NCBI RefSeq assembly: GCF_003473485.1
Contig: NC_053042.1
Coordinates: 5,045,501-5,109,500, forward strand
Direction of reading: 5' to 3'
Source of the DNA: Medicago truncatula
Taxonomy: Eukaryota > Streptophyta > Magnoliopsida > Fabales > Fabaceae
Length of the DNA: 64,000 bases
Below are positions 22,538-32,788 of this stretch, in pieces (positions within the stretch are counted from its first letter, which is position 1; every line of letters starts with the position of its first letter). The notes beneath the pieces are model-generated. The model was not told the DNA's origin. It saw only the letters and a program-made list of their open reading frames with translations, and did not search any database. The translations under genes and the position numbers were made by a program.

Positions 22538-23010
22538 GTCAAGTGGCTAGTTCAAGTCCAAGAACAGTTTGTACCTATCAATTTGCTTATGTTATCGGTC
22601 AAGTGGCTAGCTCGATCCAAGAGCAGCTTGCGCCTGTCTATTTTGTATTTGTCTCCGGTGGAGTAACCAGTTCGCATCCAAGAACAAGCTCGCACCTGTC
22701 TATTTGCCTTGCTTTCAGTCGAGTAACCAGTTCGAATCCATAAGAACAACTCGTACTTGTCAATTTTCTCTTTTTCCCAGTCGGGTCACCAGTTCGAATC
22801 CATAAGAACAACTCGCACTTTCCAATATCCCCAAGTGAGTTACTAGTTCGAATCCATAAGAACAACTCATGTTTGTCCAGTAACCTCTATCCCCTGTGAA
22901 GTGACCAGTTCGAATCCATAAGAACAACTCGCAGTTGTCTGTTTGTTTCATCCCCGGTCAAGTGGCTAGTTCGAATCCAAGAACAGCTTGTACCTGTCCA
23001 ACTTGTTTCT
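22538..23010 (+). repeat. 60-bp tandem hairpin-unit array in element B 3' UTR
   Basis: About eight units of 53-62 bp around CAGTTCGAATCCATAAGAAC. In each, GTTC and GAAC can pair, with flanking GCT/AGC or GAGT/ACTC. One unit (22598) has GCTC/GAGC instead, a compensatory change. Antisense or sense ORFs through the array are incidental. Confidence 0.8.
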
Positions 23011-23196
23011 AGTTTCCCGTTACTCTGCTATTCACTATCTTTGTCAATGTCTACCAATCCCGCAATGGATACGACATATTCTGTTAATTCCAATCCCCAT
23101 GAGGTCTTGCATTCATAATCCAAATGATGCATGGCATGCATATTATTTGAAAATGGGTAGGCATATTTTTACGTCCAAACACAGTGCAAATGCTAA

Positions 23197-23275
23197 TATT
23201 TAAGTATCTTCGTCCTGTCAAGCCAAAGACTCCGTCTCTTGACTTTCCAGACAAAGAAACTTAAATAGGGGCAGC
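23197..23275 (+). promoter_or_regulatory. Polypurine tract and adjoining hairpin of element B
   Basis: TATTTAAGT (23197-23205) pairs with ACTTAAATA (23259-23267). Inside this, TCTT/AAGA, GTC/GAC and GTCAAG/CTTGAC can also pair. The 3' arm overlaps the polypurine tract AAATAGGGGC (23263-23272) beside the 3' LTR. Confidence 0.65.
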
Positions 23276-26200
23276 TGTTATACCCTGTTTTTGGACCTAA
23301 AAATACTGGGCCCAATTTCATTTCAAACTTTGTCAATTATCAAATTTCAACTGCACAGTTCAAATTGTCTCTGCCTCGCAGTATTTTCAATCACAATTTT
23401 ACCTATGTTTTTCTTGCATAAAACCTTTCGAAATGTCTTTACTTGTCTTGTAAGTCATTTAAAGGTGTCTCTGAATCATTACATTGCTTTTTCTACAAGT
23501 TTATTTCAAAATTTGCAAAAAGTCATACAGAAGGGTATTTTGGTCATTTCCTGCAGTGGGACCCATTTTCATCCTTGTGACTGTCTCTGAGTCTTTTCAA
23601 ATTCATTTTTAACATTTCATCAGTAAACCCTGTTTAAATTCATTTCAAATTCGCGTCTGAGTCAGTGTCAGGTCAATTTGAATCTGTTTAGGTCGTTTTT
23701 AGCCCTAGGGGCATTTTGGTCATTTCACATAAAATTTTGGCATGGGGAGGTTACTTTGAAGTACCTCATTTAGGCCATTGGTTCGTTTTAGTCCGTTTTG
23801 TCAGTTTTATTTTTGTTTCACTTTACGTTTGGTCAAATTACGTTTTTTATTCAATTTTATTTTTTAATTGCATTTTGGTCCCTCAAGTGAGGTCCCAAAA
23901 TTGCATTTCAGTCCAGAATTTTCTTTTTTTTACATTTCAGTCCTTTTTGTCAATTGCAGTTTAGTCCCTCAATTTTTCAATTTTGCAGAAAGGTCCAATT
24001 TCATTTTTTGCCCAAGGCCGTGCCATCTTTTTTTTTTCAGGTCCAGGTGTCACTTTCTCATTTGTTCAGATACACACATGTCAAGCTATAAAAGGTGCAC
24101 AGTGCCACTCAGCGCCAGAGATTACACGCCAACTCATAAACACATTCCAAATTTTCTCTTTCTCAGCAACTGAATCAAAACAGAAAAAATTCCTCAGATT
24201 CATCAAGAACACCAAGAACAAAAAAACCTAACCGTTTTCCAGAAACAGAAACTACACAAATTCAAGCTATTTTTCATGGATTCTCAGTGATTCTTTGAAG
24301 AATCATCATCATTGAATCAATATCTTCGCAATTCGAAGTGCGAATTCGCCAAAGGCAAACTCCAGCACCGATCACGAAGGTACAGTGAGGAAGACGAAGA
24401 AGAAAGGAAGATGATGAAGGTTTAAACCGGCGAAGAAGGCGATAAAGCAAGAAACCAGCAGGAACACCGGTTTATTTCCGGATTCAAAGCCAAATCACGT
24501 AGCATCAGAGATTGAAGTTTTCCAAAGAATTTCTCCATTAAAGGTTTCAACCAAAACCTTAGGTAAAACTCATACTCTTTTTCAAAAGCAATATCACTGT
24601 TAAACCTAAAAAATCACGCAAGTAAAACAGATCCAAAGGTTCCAGAATTCAAAGAAAACTATAACCGTAAACATCAAAATCCAGATCCGTAAGGATCAAC
24701 GTTTTGAAAGCGAAAACAGGCGTCAAAAAGTAATCAAACGACGAAACGATGTAGATCTTTAAAGATCTAAATGATCTCATTCAAAAAATCAAAAATCATT
24801 TCAAAACCGTAAAAGCTTTTTCAAGATCTACGTCGTTCCAAGCCGTTTTTGAAAAAACAAATGCCGGATTCGTGTTTAGGGTTAAAGGACGAGTCGAACG
24901 AAGTAAGAATCTTTGAAATCTGGAAATTTAGGTCACCGGAAACTGCATGAACTCGCCGGAGAAGATGAAGTTTCCGGCGGACCTTCAAGGTCTCCGCCGT
25001 AGCTTCATCCTCGCCGGCGGCGAGGTTTAGAGAGAGGTGAGAGAAGAGAGAAGAACTAGAGAGAGAAAGGGGAGTGAAAAATGAAGAAAACCGGTGCCAT
25101 GCCTTTTAAATAAGCTAGTGAACCGGACCGGTCCAAGACCGGTCCAGTCCCTTTGTTCCTGGCCGTTTGATCTAGGGTTTCAGAACCCTGGATCAATCGT
25201 ACGTCCCCTGTGCATCCGGACCTTTTGAGTGTGGGCTTTGGTCTGGGCTTAGTTTTTCTGTACGTTTTTGCTATTTCCTTGCTATTTGCACTGCCTGTCT
25301 TTGCTACCTGCACCTATGCCTTGATTAAAATTGTGATAAAATTCCTAGAAAAATTATCACATGTTTCTTGATATTTTCTTAGTGTTTTTATGACATTTTT
25401 GAACATTAAGGATCTATGAAATTTTTGTATAATTAATTCATAGCATTTTAATTCTCTTTGAATTATTTGTTATGGATTCTTCTTCACACATTTGTCCTTG
25501 ATGTGAGAATATGTGATAAAAGCTACTTGATATGATAATATGAGAAATTTGTGCTTATAATTTCATGTTGATTTGCTGTTTTGATTTGGTTTATAAGTTC
25601 TTGATTTTATGAACAATATATGCATATTTTGAAAGATATAAAATGCCAAGTTTATTCTAGAAAATATGGCATGAAACCATGCTTGCATGTTTCCAATAAC
25701 TCCATGCTATAACTTTAGATAAAGAAAACACTCTCAAAATTTGTTAAAGCATGAGAATTAGAGGCCAAGAATGCTTTAGGTTTCATACCTAAGTTTTTAG
25801 GGTTTAATGTCATTTTGTTAACTTTTTGTGCCATCTTGCATGCTTTTATTTCTTAGCACTTGTTATGTTTTTTCTTTTCACTAACAAGTTTATTTCCATG
25901 TTTCATGCATCTCATTTAGTATTCCCTCCACCTTCTTTAGCCTAGCATTTATTTTTGCAAGCTTTAATTCATTTGGTAATGTAATTTGTTATCATTGGTT
26001 TGTAGCTTGGCAAAGGGGCCATAGAATGTATTTAGGCAATTTTTGTAATATGGACTATGGACACTATGACGCACCGACACGCACACACTCACCTTAGATG
26101 TATGCATAGGATTGTATGGTTAAATAAGCGTTTAGGTTTTAAACACTTAGAGAAAATCCATCTTTTTTCCAAAAAAAAACAATTGAACTTCACTTCAAAA

Positions 26201-26782
26201 ATTTTCATAATAAATATGAAGTCAACACTTCATTTTCTCCTTTCTTTTTCTTAAGGAAAAATTCAATTCATCTTAACCATTTAGACTTTCTTTCTAATCA
26301 CTAATCAAACCTCACTTTTTTGCTAAATCTAACGCTCATGAAGCCTCCCAATCTCCTTCTTCAAAACCTTTTTTCAAAACTTAAAATCAAACAATTAAAA
26401 CAAAAAACAAGTTTTTTAGCAAGAACTACGCCGGTTTTGATCCCGTAAAACGGTACGTAGGCAATGAGTCAAAACTCATCCAAGCCGAAATAAAAAAAAT
26501 CAAATTCTACTTCTTCTCACCCCCCATTCTTAACTAATCACACTTTCTTTTTTACAAATAAGCAATAAAACTAAAGCGTAGAAATCAACTTAGGAAAACG
26601 GCTCCTATAGAGGACTATAGTTACTCCGGGTGCCTAACACCTTCCCGTAGTAAAACCGACCCCCGAACTTAGAATCTAAGGGTTTTTTCTCAATTTTTCC
26701 CTTCCCAAGAAAAAAGAGAGATATCAACGGTCGAAAGGTACAAGTCCAATTAATGGCTTGGCACCCAAAAACCATGATAACA
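23276..26782 (+). repeat. 3' LTR of element B
   Basis: 3507 bp, same length as the 5' LTR. One substitution was noticed (24623 T versus 9494 C). It is followed by the target duplication GGCGG and the rest of element A. Confidence 0.96.
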
Positions 26783-26830
26783 GGCGGTCCAGGCAAAAGT
26801 TAGAGATATGAACAAAAATGGTTATCCTGA

Positions 26831-27571
26831 TAGATTGAAAACCCCAAAGGGCGATCTATGCAAAAGTTAAGGATCAAAAGACAAAGTAACTGCATCCGGT
26901 CAAGCACAATCCACTTGGGGCGTCCAGCTATCAAAAGACCTCCGATTCGAAGCATCTGCAGATCAAAGACTCGGAACAGGGGCATTCAAAGTTGTTAGGA
27001 AGAATAGCGGTTATTTGTGTTCAATGTACCCTTCCCATTACATTTACCATTATTCCAAAATTTTCAAAATCCGTGGAGCCATGCCCTTGGCAGGTCACCA
27101 CTCAATTCATCAAATTTGAGCATGTGCCCATTTATTTGGAACTCTCATTTATTCTATTTGCATAATTTCTTCTATTTTTTATGGCAATACTTAAAGCAAA
27201 AATTTCAAAATACAAAAACTTGTTTTACCTCTTTTGAAAAGTGTGAACAATAAACACACTCTCTTTGAACTCGTGAGTAGGTGAAGCGTACATCAACATT
27301 CGCCTCGAGAACGGTTACACTCCGGAAGAGAAACATGGCTAAGCACTATGGAGAGGACCTCTACTTTGAGCAAGATGCTGTCACAGTCAAAAAATACAAA
27401 AAAAAATACAAAAAAAATTAAGGCTCGCTAAGTTGAAAACCTGAAAAGGCGACTTAGGCAATAGAGAGCGTACCGGTGGACTGAAAACCCTAAAGGGCGG
27501 TCCAGGCAAAAATTAGGGGGCAGAAAAAAGAATAAATTCCCGGTGGACTGAAAACCCGAAAGGGCGATCCA
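26831..27571 (+). promoter_or_regulatory. Post-pol tetraloop hairpins of element A, right part
   Basis: 26831-26858 (TAGATTG/CGATCTA, loop CAAA), 27429-27456 (TAAGTTG/CGACTTA, inner CCT/AGG, loop GAAA), 27477-27504 (TGGACTG/CGGTCCA, loop TAAA), 27544-27571 (TGGACTG/CGATCCA, one mismatch). Most are followed by GGCAAAA. Confidence 0.68.
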
Positions 27572-28165
27572 GGCAAAAGTTAGGGATTTTAAAAAAAAAT
27601 AATAAAACAAAAAGTATGACTGCTGAAGCATACCAATGGAAGGACACTCTGTGCCGGTTTACAAATGGCGACTTCTTCCAAACTTTTTATCAACAATGGG
27701 CTTACCCCCAGGAGGCATCAGTTGCTACCTTACGCAGGTTCTTACACCGTCAACGGCTCGATTTGTTCACAATAGTATCATCTCCAAGGAAATTTGCCGA
27801 GTGTTTGTATTGCGATGTCAGTCCCCTTCACATTTTACCTGTCTTGTCTCGAGTCATCGAGTCACCTATCACATAAAGTCTATACAATCATACATTCATT
27901 CACACATTCATACATACATGCATTCATGCATCAATATTTTCACATATTCATACGTTCATGCGTATACAACATATGCGCAACATCAATTCGCACATAATTG
28001 CATCAGTCATCCAGAGTCTCGTTTCGGTCGTGTCTCTTCGGTTCGGTCTTAACTTACCATTGTGTCAAGCCGCAAGTTTCTACAAATGAACATCTTCCAT
28101 TTACCTTCTTATCATCAAAGTGTCATCCCCAACGTAGTTGTTTCAGAGATGTCACCAATCACACA

Positions 28166-28652
28166 TTTCAAGTGGCAAGTCCTAACCAACGGACAACTTG
28201 CATCTACCTTTTACCACATTTCAAGTGGCAAGTCCTAACCAACAGACAACTTGCATCTCCCCTTTACTTTATTTCAAGTGACAAGTTCCAACCAACGAAC
28301 AACTTGCATTTATCTCTTTACTTTATTTCAAGTGACAAGTTCCAACCAACGAACAACTTGCATTTATCTCTTTACCTTATTTCAAGTGACAAGTTCCAAC
28401 CAACGAACAGCTTGTGTTTATCTTTTACCTTCTTTATGACAAGTGACCAGTTCCAACCAACGAACAACTTGCATTTATCTCTTTACCTTATAACAAGTGA
28501 CCAGTTCCAACGAACGAACAACTTGCATTTATCTCTTTACCTTATAACAAGACACCAAGTCCACCAGCGGATGCTTGAGTTCACCCTTTTATCTCATTTC
28601 AAACTATCAAAGTCCACCAACGGACCGCTTGAGGTTACCCTTTTATCTTGTT
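28166..28652 (+). repeat. 54-bp tandem hairpin-unit array of element A
   Basis: About nine units around AGTTCCAACCAACGAACAACTT. Stems vary in step: GTTC/GAAC in most and GTCC/GGAC in the first (28180). Outer CAAGT/ACTTG can extend the stem. Related to the element B array at 22538-23010. Confidence 0.82.
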
Positions 28653-28662
28653 TTTTTCCATT

Positions 28663-29280
28663 TGTCTTCGTACGACTATCTTACGGATAGTAGACAACGT
28701 CTGGTTTCGTCTTACCTTTTTACGACTACCATACGAGTAGTAGGTAATCTATGTCATTTGTCTTCCTACGACTATTTTACGGATAGTAGACAATGTCTTG
28801 TTTCGTCTTACCTTCATACGACTACCATACGGGTAGTAGGTAATCTATGTCATTTGTCTTCCTACGACTATTTTACGGATAGTAGACAATGTCTTGTTTC
28901 GTCTTACCTTCATACGACTACCATACGGGTAGTAGGTAATCTATGTCATTTGTCTTCATACGACTATCTTACGGATAGTAGACAATGACTTGTTTCGTCT
29001 TACCTTCATACGACTACCATACGGGTAGTAGGTAATCTATGTCATTTGTCTTCATACGACTATGTTACGGATAGTAGACAATGTCTTCTGTGTCTTACCT
29101 TCATACGACTATCTTACGGGTGGTAGGTAATCTCATTTATTCGTCTTTATACGGCTATCTTACAGATAGTGGACAATGTTTTCTTTCATCTTGCCTTCAT
29201 ACAACTATCATACGGGTAGTAAGGTAATACAACTCTTGTCTTCTTACATCTACCATACAGATAGTAGACAACCTTTTTTC
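28663..29280 (+). repeat. 95-bp tandem repeat of element A, two alternating hairpins
   Basis: About six units, each with a GATAGT half (ACTATC-TTACG-GATAGT) and a GGTAGT half (ACTACC-ATACG-GGTAGT). The two halves differ by a paired T-to-C and A-to-G change that keeps the stem. The last units are degraded. Confidence 0.85.
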
Positions 29281-29804
29281 CCCCAGTAAAACTACAATAT
29301 TCCCCTAGCAGAGTCGGATCCCTTTCTCAAAGAATTTGGATATCCGTTGTCATTTCTCATTCGAGTCAAATTATCTTGCATTCATCACATCAACGCTTCC
29401 ATGCACTCATACAACCACAAACTCATAACAATCATGCATTTACTGATAATCATGCATTCGTGCGTACACAACATGTGCACGACATCAATTCATACATAAA
29501 CTCATCAATCGATTCGGTCATGTCACTTCGGTTCAGTCTTAGTTTACCATTGCGTCAAGCCGCAAGTTCCTACGAGTAAAGCGTCTTTCATTTCAATTTC
29601 AAATTTCAAAGGTGTCATGCCCGGCGAAAAAGTCGTGCTAGTTATGTCACTAATCAATGTCAATTTCAATTTCAAATTCAAAAGTGTCATCCCCGGCAGA
29701 AGGCCGTACTAGTCATGGCGCTAGTTGATCTCGATGTCAACTTCAAACTCCAGGTATCATCCCCAGCATAGCTGTTCTAGAGATGTCACCAATCCAAACT
29801 TTTC

Positions 29805-30140
29805 AAGCGACCAAGTTCCAACCAACGAACAGCTTGTGTCTTTATTTTAAGTAACCAGTTCCAACCAACGAACAACTCATGTTTCAAGCGACCGATTCCA
29901 ACAAACGAATAGCCTATGTCAGTTTTTTCCCTTTCGAGCAACCAGTTCCAACGAACGAACAACTTATGACAATATTTTATCTTTATGCCCAGCGACCGAT
30001 TCCAACAAACGAATAGCCTATGCCAATGTCTTTTACCTTCCGAGCAACTAGTTCCAACAAACGAACAACTCATGTCAATCTTTTATCTTTATGCTCAGTG
30101 ACCAGTTCCAACCAACGAACAGCCTGTGACAAGTGGCCAA
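29805..30140 (+). repeat. Second hairpin-unit array of element A
   Basis: About six units similar to 28166-28652. Some carry ATTC/GAAT (for example 29890-29915) in place of GTTC/GAAC, again keeping the pairing. Confidence 0.75.
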
Positions 30141-30432
30141 TTTCAACCAACAAAAAGCTTGTATCCTTCTATTATTTCATTTTCAAAACCAAGTCCACAA
30201 ATGGACATTGAAGTCTGAACCTTTGCACTTTGTTTCGAGATGTCGAGACAATGAGGAACAATCATCTTCCCCAGTGAAACCAGATTCCCCAATAAAGTCG
30301 GATCCCTTTCTTCGAAGAATTTGGGTATCCTAGTGTCTTCTCATTCCAGTCGAGCCGTCTTTGTCATCATGCATTCATAATTAAATCATGAGCATTCATA
30401 AACATCTTAGGTCAAAATTGGTGCACTTTTTG

Positions 30433-30510
30433 TATTTAAGTCTCTTCGGCTCGTCGAGTCAAAGATTTTACCTTCGAATCTCTGAGCGAAGAAACTTAAA
30501 TAGGGGCATC
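30433..30510 (+). promoter_or_regulatory. Polypurine tract and adjoining hairpin of element A
   Basis: TATTTAAGT (30433-30441) pairs with ACTTAAATA (30494-30502), then TCTTCG with CGAAGA and CTC with GAG. The 3' arm overlaps the polypurine tract AAATAGGGGC (30498-30507) just before the LTR at 30511. Confidence 0.7.
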
Positions 30511-32546
30511 TGTCATACCCCAAATTTTGACCTAAGGTCCCACTGACACACGTCTCCGAACTCGGATCAGACTCACATTTCAGTGAAAAATTCGGCAGGG
30601 AGGTATTTTGAAATACCTCATAAAATTCCGAATCGGGCCCTCTTCTCTCAGTCTTTAATTATTTATTTCCATCTTTTATTCTTTTTTTTAAATCGTTTAA
30701 TTTTTATTTTGTTTTAGTCTTTATCTATTTAATTAATCATTTAATTTTTTGTTTAGATAAGTCCAAAAGAAGTCTGCATTTATTTTTATTTTTGTTTTTT
30801 CTCATTTATCACTTTATTCCTTTGTTAATATCCATAAAAAATCCAAAAAAGTCCAGGTTCAGAATAACAGTCTGTCACGCGTTTCATCTCAACCCAAACA
30901 CAGGAACAGATTGCTGTCTCGGCTCCTTTCCAATCCAAATCCAATCACATATTTTTTGCTTTTTCTCAACAAACCCTAGCCTCAAACCACACTATAAATA
31001 GAACCTGCAAAACAACCAGAAAACAACAGTAGAGAAGCCAAGACAACAGGAAATACACAACACACGCACACACGCACAGAACCGGCACGGCAACACAACA
31101 CACGCACACACGCACAGAACCGGCACGGCAACACAACACACGCACACACGCACAGAACCGGCACGGCAACACAACACAACAAACACACACGCGCAGAACC
31201 GCAACACCAACAACACTGCATCGCACAACGACACACACGCACAACATCACAGAACCGGCCACAAGAAAGCCGAATCCATTTCTTAAACAAAAGGTATAAA
31301 TTTCTTTCTTTTTTTTTAGATCTAGGCGTTTGGGTAAAGGTTTTGGGAACTTGAAGGCTAGAAGTGAACAGAGGGAGGGAAGTAGAAGAGAAAGAGCGAA
31401 AAAAATCAAAAAAAGAGGAGCTTTTTAGCTCCGGCGCGGCGGCGCAGCCGCGATGGCTCGCCGGCCACCGCGCCGGACTTCTCCCGGCCGCCCCGTCTCC
31501 AACCGGAGAAGAAGAAAGAAGTAGAGAGAGAAGAGAGGGTTTGAAGGATAAGAGAGAGAAAGAAAGTGAAAAATGAAAGAAAAAAAACCCTACAACCCTT
31601 TTATATCCCCCAAACCGGGTCAACCCATGACCCATGACCCGCGACCCGGTTCGTTTTCCTTAAGCCCAGTTCCTTTTTCTGCTTTCTGCACACCCCTGCT
31701 TACTACTGCACCCCACCTTGTGTTTGGACCCTTTTTTATTTTTTTTTATTTTTCTTTATTCCTTTTCGTATTTATTTATTTATTTTTTTTTAGCATTTTA
31801 ATTTTATTGCAGACCTTAGAATGTAAATAGGCTCTTTATGTAACGGTCATAGATTTTATATTTCTAACTTAGGGTAGCCGCGCTTTTTATTCTTTATGCT
31901 CCGTTAGTTTAGCAATTATTCAAAAACAACAAAAACATGCAAATAACCAAAAAATCACAAAAAATATTTTTTATAATAAACCTTGATCCTAAATCAAGTG
32001 ATCGTCTTTTTCTCATTTTATTTTCTTAATCAAATATCAATCAATTTAATCATACTTCGAGTTATCTTTTTTTAATAAAAAAAACACAAACAAATTCTTA
32101 TTTGCCACTTGGCTTTTATTTTTAAAACTTTTTTCAAAAACTAATAAAAAACACAAAACCAATCAAACGTTGTTTTCTACCCCGAACTACGAGGTTTTGA
32201 TCCCTCACGGGTACGTAGGCAGAGGACCATGTCCTTCCAAATCAATAAAAAATGTAGATAATTAGGTCTTTATTTTTCCACTTTAATTCCGTCTTTTCAA
32301 AAATAAGCAAGCAAGTTATAGCACACTAAATTAAATAAAACCAAGAGGTTCCCGTAGAGTACTACGGACATAAAGGGTGCTAACACCTTCCCTTTATGTA
32401 ACTAACCCCCGAACCCTAAATCTTTTCAAATAGGGGTAGTTTGAACTTTTTCCCCTTTTCATAATAAAATTAAATGTTCAGTCGTGAAATAATTAGTGAG
32501 TCAAAAGCTAATCAAATAGCCTTGATCTCCGAAAAATGACGCGACA
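30511..32546 (+). repeat. 3' LTR of element A
   Basis: 2036 bp, matching 3554-5581 except for an 8-bp minisatellite difference. It is followed by CCTAC (32547-32551), the target duplication, and the resumed chromovirus. Confidence 0.95.
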
Positions 32547-32788
32547 CCTACAACTGCTTTGTAGTCACAAACTCAGCTTTACTATCTTCTCTGGCAGAAG
32601 GAAAGTACACCGTCTTACTAAAGCAATTGATATGAACATGGTTATTCTCCAACCAGTTCATACCAAGACACAACAAACAACCAACAGGACAACAACAAAA
32701 AGCAACATTAAAGTTGACACTCTATCCTAGGTGGCTCAACACGACTCTACTACTTGGCCGGACGGACCAACCTGCTTTGATACCAAAT
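32547..32788 (-). pseudogene. Chromovirus leader fused to protease tail, with primer site
   Basis: Read on the minus strand: primer site TGGTATCAAAGC (about 32774-32785), a short leader, then the C-terminal half of a gypsy protease (motif GMNWL, followed by HVHINCF). Gag and the catalytic Asp region are deleted. A TAG falls in frame exactly at the element A target site, so the frame was probably already closed there before or at insertion. Confidence 0.72.

Larger units (their letters stand above)
21104..23275 (+). other. 3' untranslated region of element B
   Basis: About 2.2 kb with no recognisable gene between the pol stop and the 3' LTR. It contains tetraloop hairpins (21126-21310 and 21861-21953), a stretch similar to element A 26990-27400 (ATCCGTGGAG), ATGCAT-rich runs (about 22270-22360), a 60-bp tandem hairpin array (22538-23010), and the polypurine-tract hairpin. 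Short ORFs here are repeat-driven. Confidence 0.75.
8147..26782 (+). mobile_element. Element B (level 3): full-length Ogre-type LTR retrotransposon
   Basis: 18,636 bp. LTRs of 3507 bp each (8147-11653 and 23276-26782) start TGTTATACCC, end TAACA, and are flanked by the 5-bp duplication GGCGG (8142-8146 and 26783-26787). Order: LTR, tRNA-Arg primer site, leader, ORF1, gag-protease, intron, RT-RNase H-archaeal-type RNase H-integrase, long structured 3' UTR, polypurine tract, LTR. All coding frames are open. Only one LTR mismatch was noticed (C at 9494, T at 24623), so insertion is very recent. Size, extra ORF, intron and dual RNase H match the Ogre lineage of Tat elements. It looks autonomous. 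Confidence 0.96.
26783..30510 (+). other. 3' region of element A after element B
   Basis: No gene. It continues the A hairpin array (26788-27571), has a stretch similar to element B 21430-21600 (about 26985-27130), ATGCAT and CATTCATA runs (about 27890-27990 and 29370-29500), three tandem arrays, and ends in a polypurine tract. Long ORFs such as that at 27998-28690 only read through the repeats. Confidence 0.8.
3554..32546 (+). mobile_element. Element A (level 2): non-autonomous Ogre/Tat-type LTR retrotransposon
   Basis: Bounded by near-identical LTRs (3554-5581 and 30511-32546) that start TGTCATACCCC and end GCGACA, and flanked by the 5-bp duplication CCTAC (3549-3553 and 32547-32551). Its tRNA-Arg-type primer site and polypurine tract are intact. 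The interior, without element B, holds a frameshifted gag fragment, an intron relic, the first codons of pol and the integrase C-terminus. Protease, RT, both RNase H domains and most of integrase are deleted. Without element B it is about 10.4 kb. It interrupts the pol of the outer chromovirus. Near-identical LTRs with wrecked genes mean it must have been copied by enzymes supplied in trans. Confidence 0.93.

Noticed and set aside
22552..22951. Overlapping minus-strand ORFs with repeated SYGFELVT
   Set aside because: Produced by the 60-bp repeat. No signal peptide or domain.
27998..28690. 230-residue ORF
   Set aside because: It only reads through the 54-bp repeats (QVTSSNQRTT repeated). No start context or family match.
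28663..29280. Regular repeats resembling a CRISPR array
   Set aside because: The host is a plant. The units are full-length 95-bp tandem repeats without unique spacers, inside a retrotransposon 3' region.
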